DNA of 64,000 nucleotides from the NCBI GenBank assembly GCA_963995525.1, contig OZ023207.1:36315792-36379791 (forward strand). Direction: 5' to 3'. The DNA is from Escarpia spicata. Lineage: Eukaryota; Annelida; Polychaeta; Sabellida; Siboglinidae. Shown here in pieces: positions 61,601 to 64,000 of this stretch. Made by a program: the position numbers and the translations under genes. How positions within the stretch are numbered: position 1 is the stretch's first letter; every line of letters begins with the position of its first letter. The notes beneath the pieces are model-generated. The model saw only the letters and a program-made list of their open reading frames with translations. It searched no databases and was not told the DNA's origin.

Positions 61601-64000
61601 ACAGTTTAAAACGTCGTTACAAGCTAAATTTCGATAATTTGAAAGTGATATCATATAATTTAGCATCTACAAGTTTACAGCTTGCAATAACAGCAATATG
61701 GATCCTTTCTGACGGTTAGTTTTCATTGGTTGGGGGTAAACAACAATTAAAAACGTTGCGAAATCCTGAATATTGATCAATTGAAAGTGATCACATAATA
61801 TTTCGTTTGTACAACTGTATATCTTGCGAATACAGTAATATAGATGTTATCCGACGGTTAGTTTTCTTTTATAGTGGGAAATCAACAGTTAAAAACGTCG
61901 TTACAGGCTAAATTTCGATAATTTGATAATGGTAACATAATATTGCGCTTGTGTGAATGTACAGCTTACAATAGCGTATATTTACACGTTTTCTGAAGGT
62001 TTGTTTTCGTTTATAGGGGGTAATCAACAATTAAAAACGTCGTTAAAAGCTAAATTTAGATAATTTGTAAGTGGTAACATAATCTAGCACGTGCATAAGT
62101 GTACTGCTTACAACATTGTACATTGATACGTTTTCTGACGGTTAGTTTTCTTTTATAGGGGGTATTCAACAATTAAAAACGTCGTTACAACCTAAATTTC
62201 AATAATTTGAAAAAGGTAACTTAATATTGCGCGTGTGTGAGTGCACAGCTTACAATGCAGTACATTTAGACGTTTTCTGACGGTTAGTTTTCGTTTATAG
62301 GGAGTATTCAACAATTAAAAACGTCGTTACAACCTAAATTTCAATAATTTGAAAATGGTAACATAATATTGCGCGTGTGTGAGTGTACAGCTTACAATAC
62401 AGTACATTTATACGTTTTCTGACGGTTAGTTTTCGTTTATAGGGGATAATCAACTGTTAAAAACGTCGTTACAAGCTAAATTTAGATAATTTGAAAGTGG
62501 TAATATAATCTAGCACATGTATAAGTGTACAGCTTACAATACAGTACATTTTTACGTTTTCTGACGGTTTGTTTTCGTTTATAGGGGTTATTCAACAATT
62601 AAAAACGTCGTTACAACGTAAATTTCAATAATTTGAAAATGGTAACATAATATTGCGCGTGTGTGAGTGTACAGCCTACAATACAGTACATTTAGACGTT
62701 TTCTGACGGTTAGTTTTCGTTTATAGGGGATAATCAACAGTTGAAAACATCGCTAAATGTAAAATTTCGATAATTTGAAAGTGATATCATATAATTTAGC
62801 ATCTACAAGTTTACAGCTTGCAATAACAGCAATATGGATCCTTTCTGACGGTTAGTTTTCATTGATTGGGGGTAAACAACAATTAAAAACGTTGCGAAAT
62901 CCTGAATATTTATCAGTTGAAAGTGATGACATAATATTTCTTGTGTACAACTGTATATCTTGCAAATACAGTAATATAAATGTTTTTCGACGGTTAGTTT
63001 TCTTTTATAGTGGGAAATCAACAGTTAAAAACATCGTTACAGGCTAAATTTCGATAATTTGATAATGGTAACATAATATTGCGCGTGTGTGAATGTAGAG
63101 CTTACAATAGCGTATATTTACACGTTTTCTGACGGTTAGTTTTCTTTTATAGGGGATATTCAACAATTAAAAACGTCGTTACAACCTAAATTTCAATAAT
63201 TTGAAAAAGGTAACATAATATTGCGCGTGTGTGAGTGTACAGCTTACAATATAGTACATTTATACGTTTTCTGACGGTTAGTTTTCGTTTATAGAGGGTA
63301 ATCAACAATTAAAAACGTCGTTACAAGCTAAATTTAGATAATTTGTAAGTGGTAACATAATCTAGCACATGTATAAGTGTACTGCTTACAATATCGTACA
63401 TTGATACGTTTTCTGACGGTTAGTTTACTTTTATAGTGGGTATTCAACAATTAAAAACGTAGTTACAACCTAAATTTCAATAATTTCAAAAAGTTAACAT
63501 AATGTTGCGCGTGTGTGAGTGTACAGCTTACAATACAGTACATTTAGACGTTTTCTGACGGTTAGTTTTCGTTTATAGGGGGTAATCAACAATTAAAAAC
63601 GTCGTTACAACCTAAATTTCAATAATTTGAAAATGGTAACATAATATTGCGGGTGTGTGAGTGTACAGCTTACAATACAGTACATTTATACGTTTTCTGA
63701 CGGTTAGTTTTCGTTTATAGAGGATAATCAACAGTTAAAAACGTCGTTACAAGCTAAATTTAGATAATTTGAAAGTGGTAACATAATCTAGCACATGTAT
63801 AAGTGTACAGCTTACAATATCGTACGTTTATACGTTTTCTGACGGTTAGTTTTCTTTTATAGGGGGTATTCAACAATTAAAAACGTCGTTACAACCTAAA
63901 TTTCAATAATTTGAAAATGGTATCATAATATTGCGCGTGTGTGAGTGTACAGCCTACAATACAGTACATTTAGACGTTTTCTGACGGTTAGTTTTCGTTT
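58598..64000. repeat. 142-bp satellite array, right block
   Basis: Same monomer families and strand as the left block, continuing past the window edge. B-C dimers start near 59015, 60295, 60720, 61620 and 62740. It includes two 87-bp deleted monomers (61300, 61530) and a hybrid monomer near 61615. No gene visible. Confidence 0.97.

Overview
The window is eukaryotic non-genic DNA, most likely from an animal. It is a large tandem satellite array (1-45000 and 58598-64000) with a 142-bp monomer, interrupted by one inserted element of 13,597 bp (45001-58597). The host species cannot be named from the sequence. A metazoan, probably an invertebrate, is inferred from the satellite organisation, TATA/AATAAA/GTAAGT-type eukaryotic signals in the insert, and the Polinton/Maverick character of the insert.

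Satellite: almost every monomer is 142 bp. There is a main family (A) and two diverged types (B and C) that always occur side by side and recur once per higher-order repeat. Spacings between B-C dimers are mostly exact multiples of 142 (710, 852, 994, 1278, 1420, 2130-type). Departures of 55, 110 or 165 bp are explained by one, two or three copies of an 87-bp monomer carrying a 55-bp deletion. Large tandem duplications (about 2131, 4684, 2872 and 3101 bp offsets) and an 8410-bp offset copy are visible. The short ORFs over the B-C dimers are read-through of homogenised satellite and are not annotated as genes.

Inserted element: it is flanked by a 6-bp target duplication (GTCGTT) and has AGTAGT...ACTACT termini. 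Excising it with one duplication restores the satellite phase to within two explainable micro-insertions. The whole element is one giant near-perfect palindrome centred at 52462. The left arm is 1326 bp (exactly 39 x 34 bp) longer because of an internal minisatellite duplication. Reading outward from the centre, each arm carries: a GC-rich branched hairpin apex; ATCAC-type microsatellite; a candidate 80-bp exon; a 41-bp minisatellite; a second candidate exon; a long 34-bp minisatellite; two copies of a 65-bp TATA promoter module separated by a homopyrimidine minisatellite; a small ORF; the C-terminal fragment of an adenovirus-type (adenain-like) cysteine protease as found in Polintons/Mavericks; 88-bp direct repeats; two AATAAA signals; a CTCF-like motif; and the terminus. 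All apparent coding and promoter signals point outward.

Interpretation: this is best explained as a non-autonomous fold-back (palindromic) derivative of a Polinton/Maverick or adintovirus-like element that kept termini, a promoter/3'-end cassette and a protease tail and lost polymerase, integrase, ATPase and capsid genes. It integrated into a satellite array. The Polinton link rests on three independent signs (6-bp duplication, AG/CT ends, protease signature). The mechanism that made the palindrome is inference.
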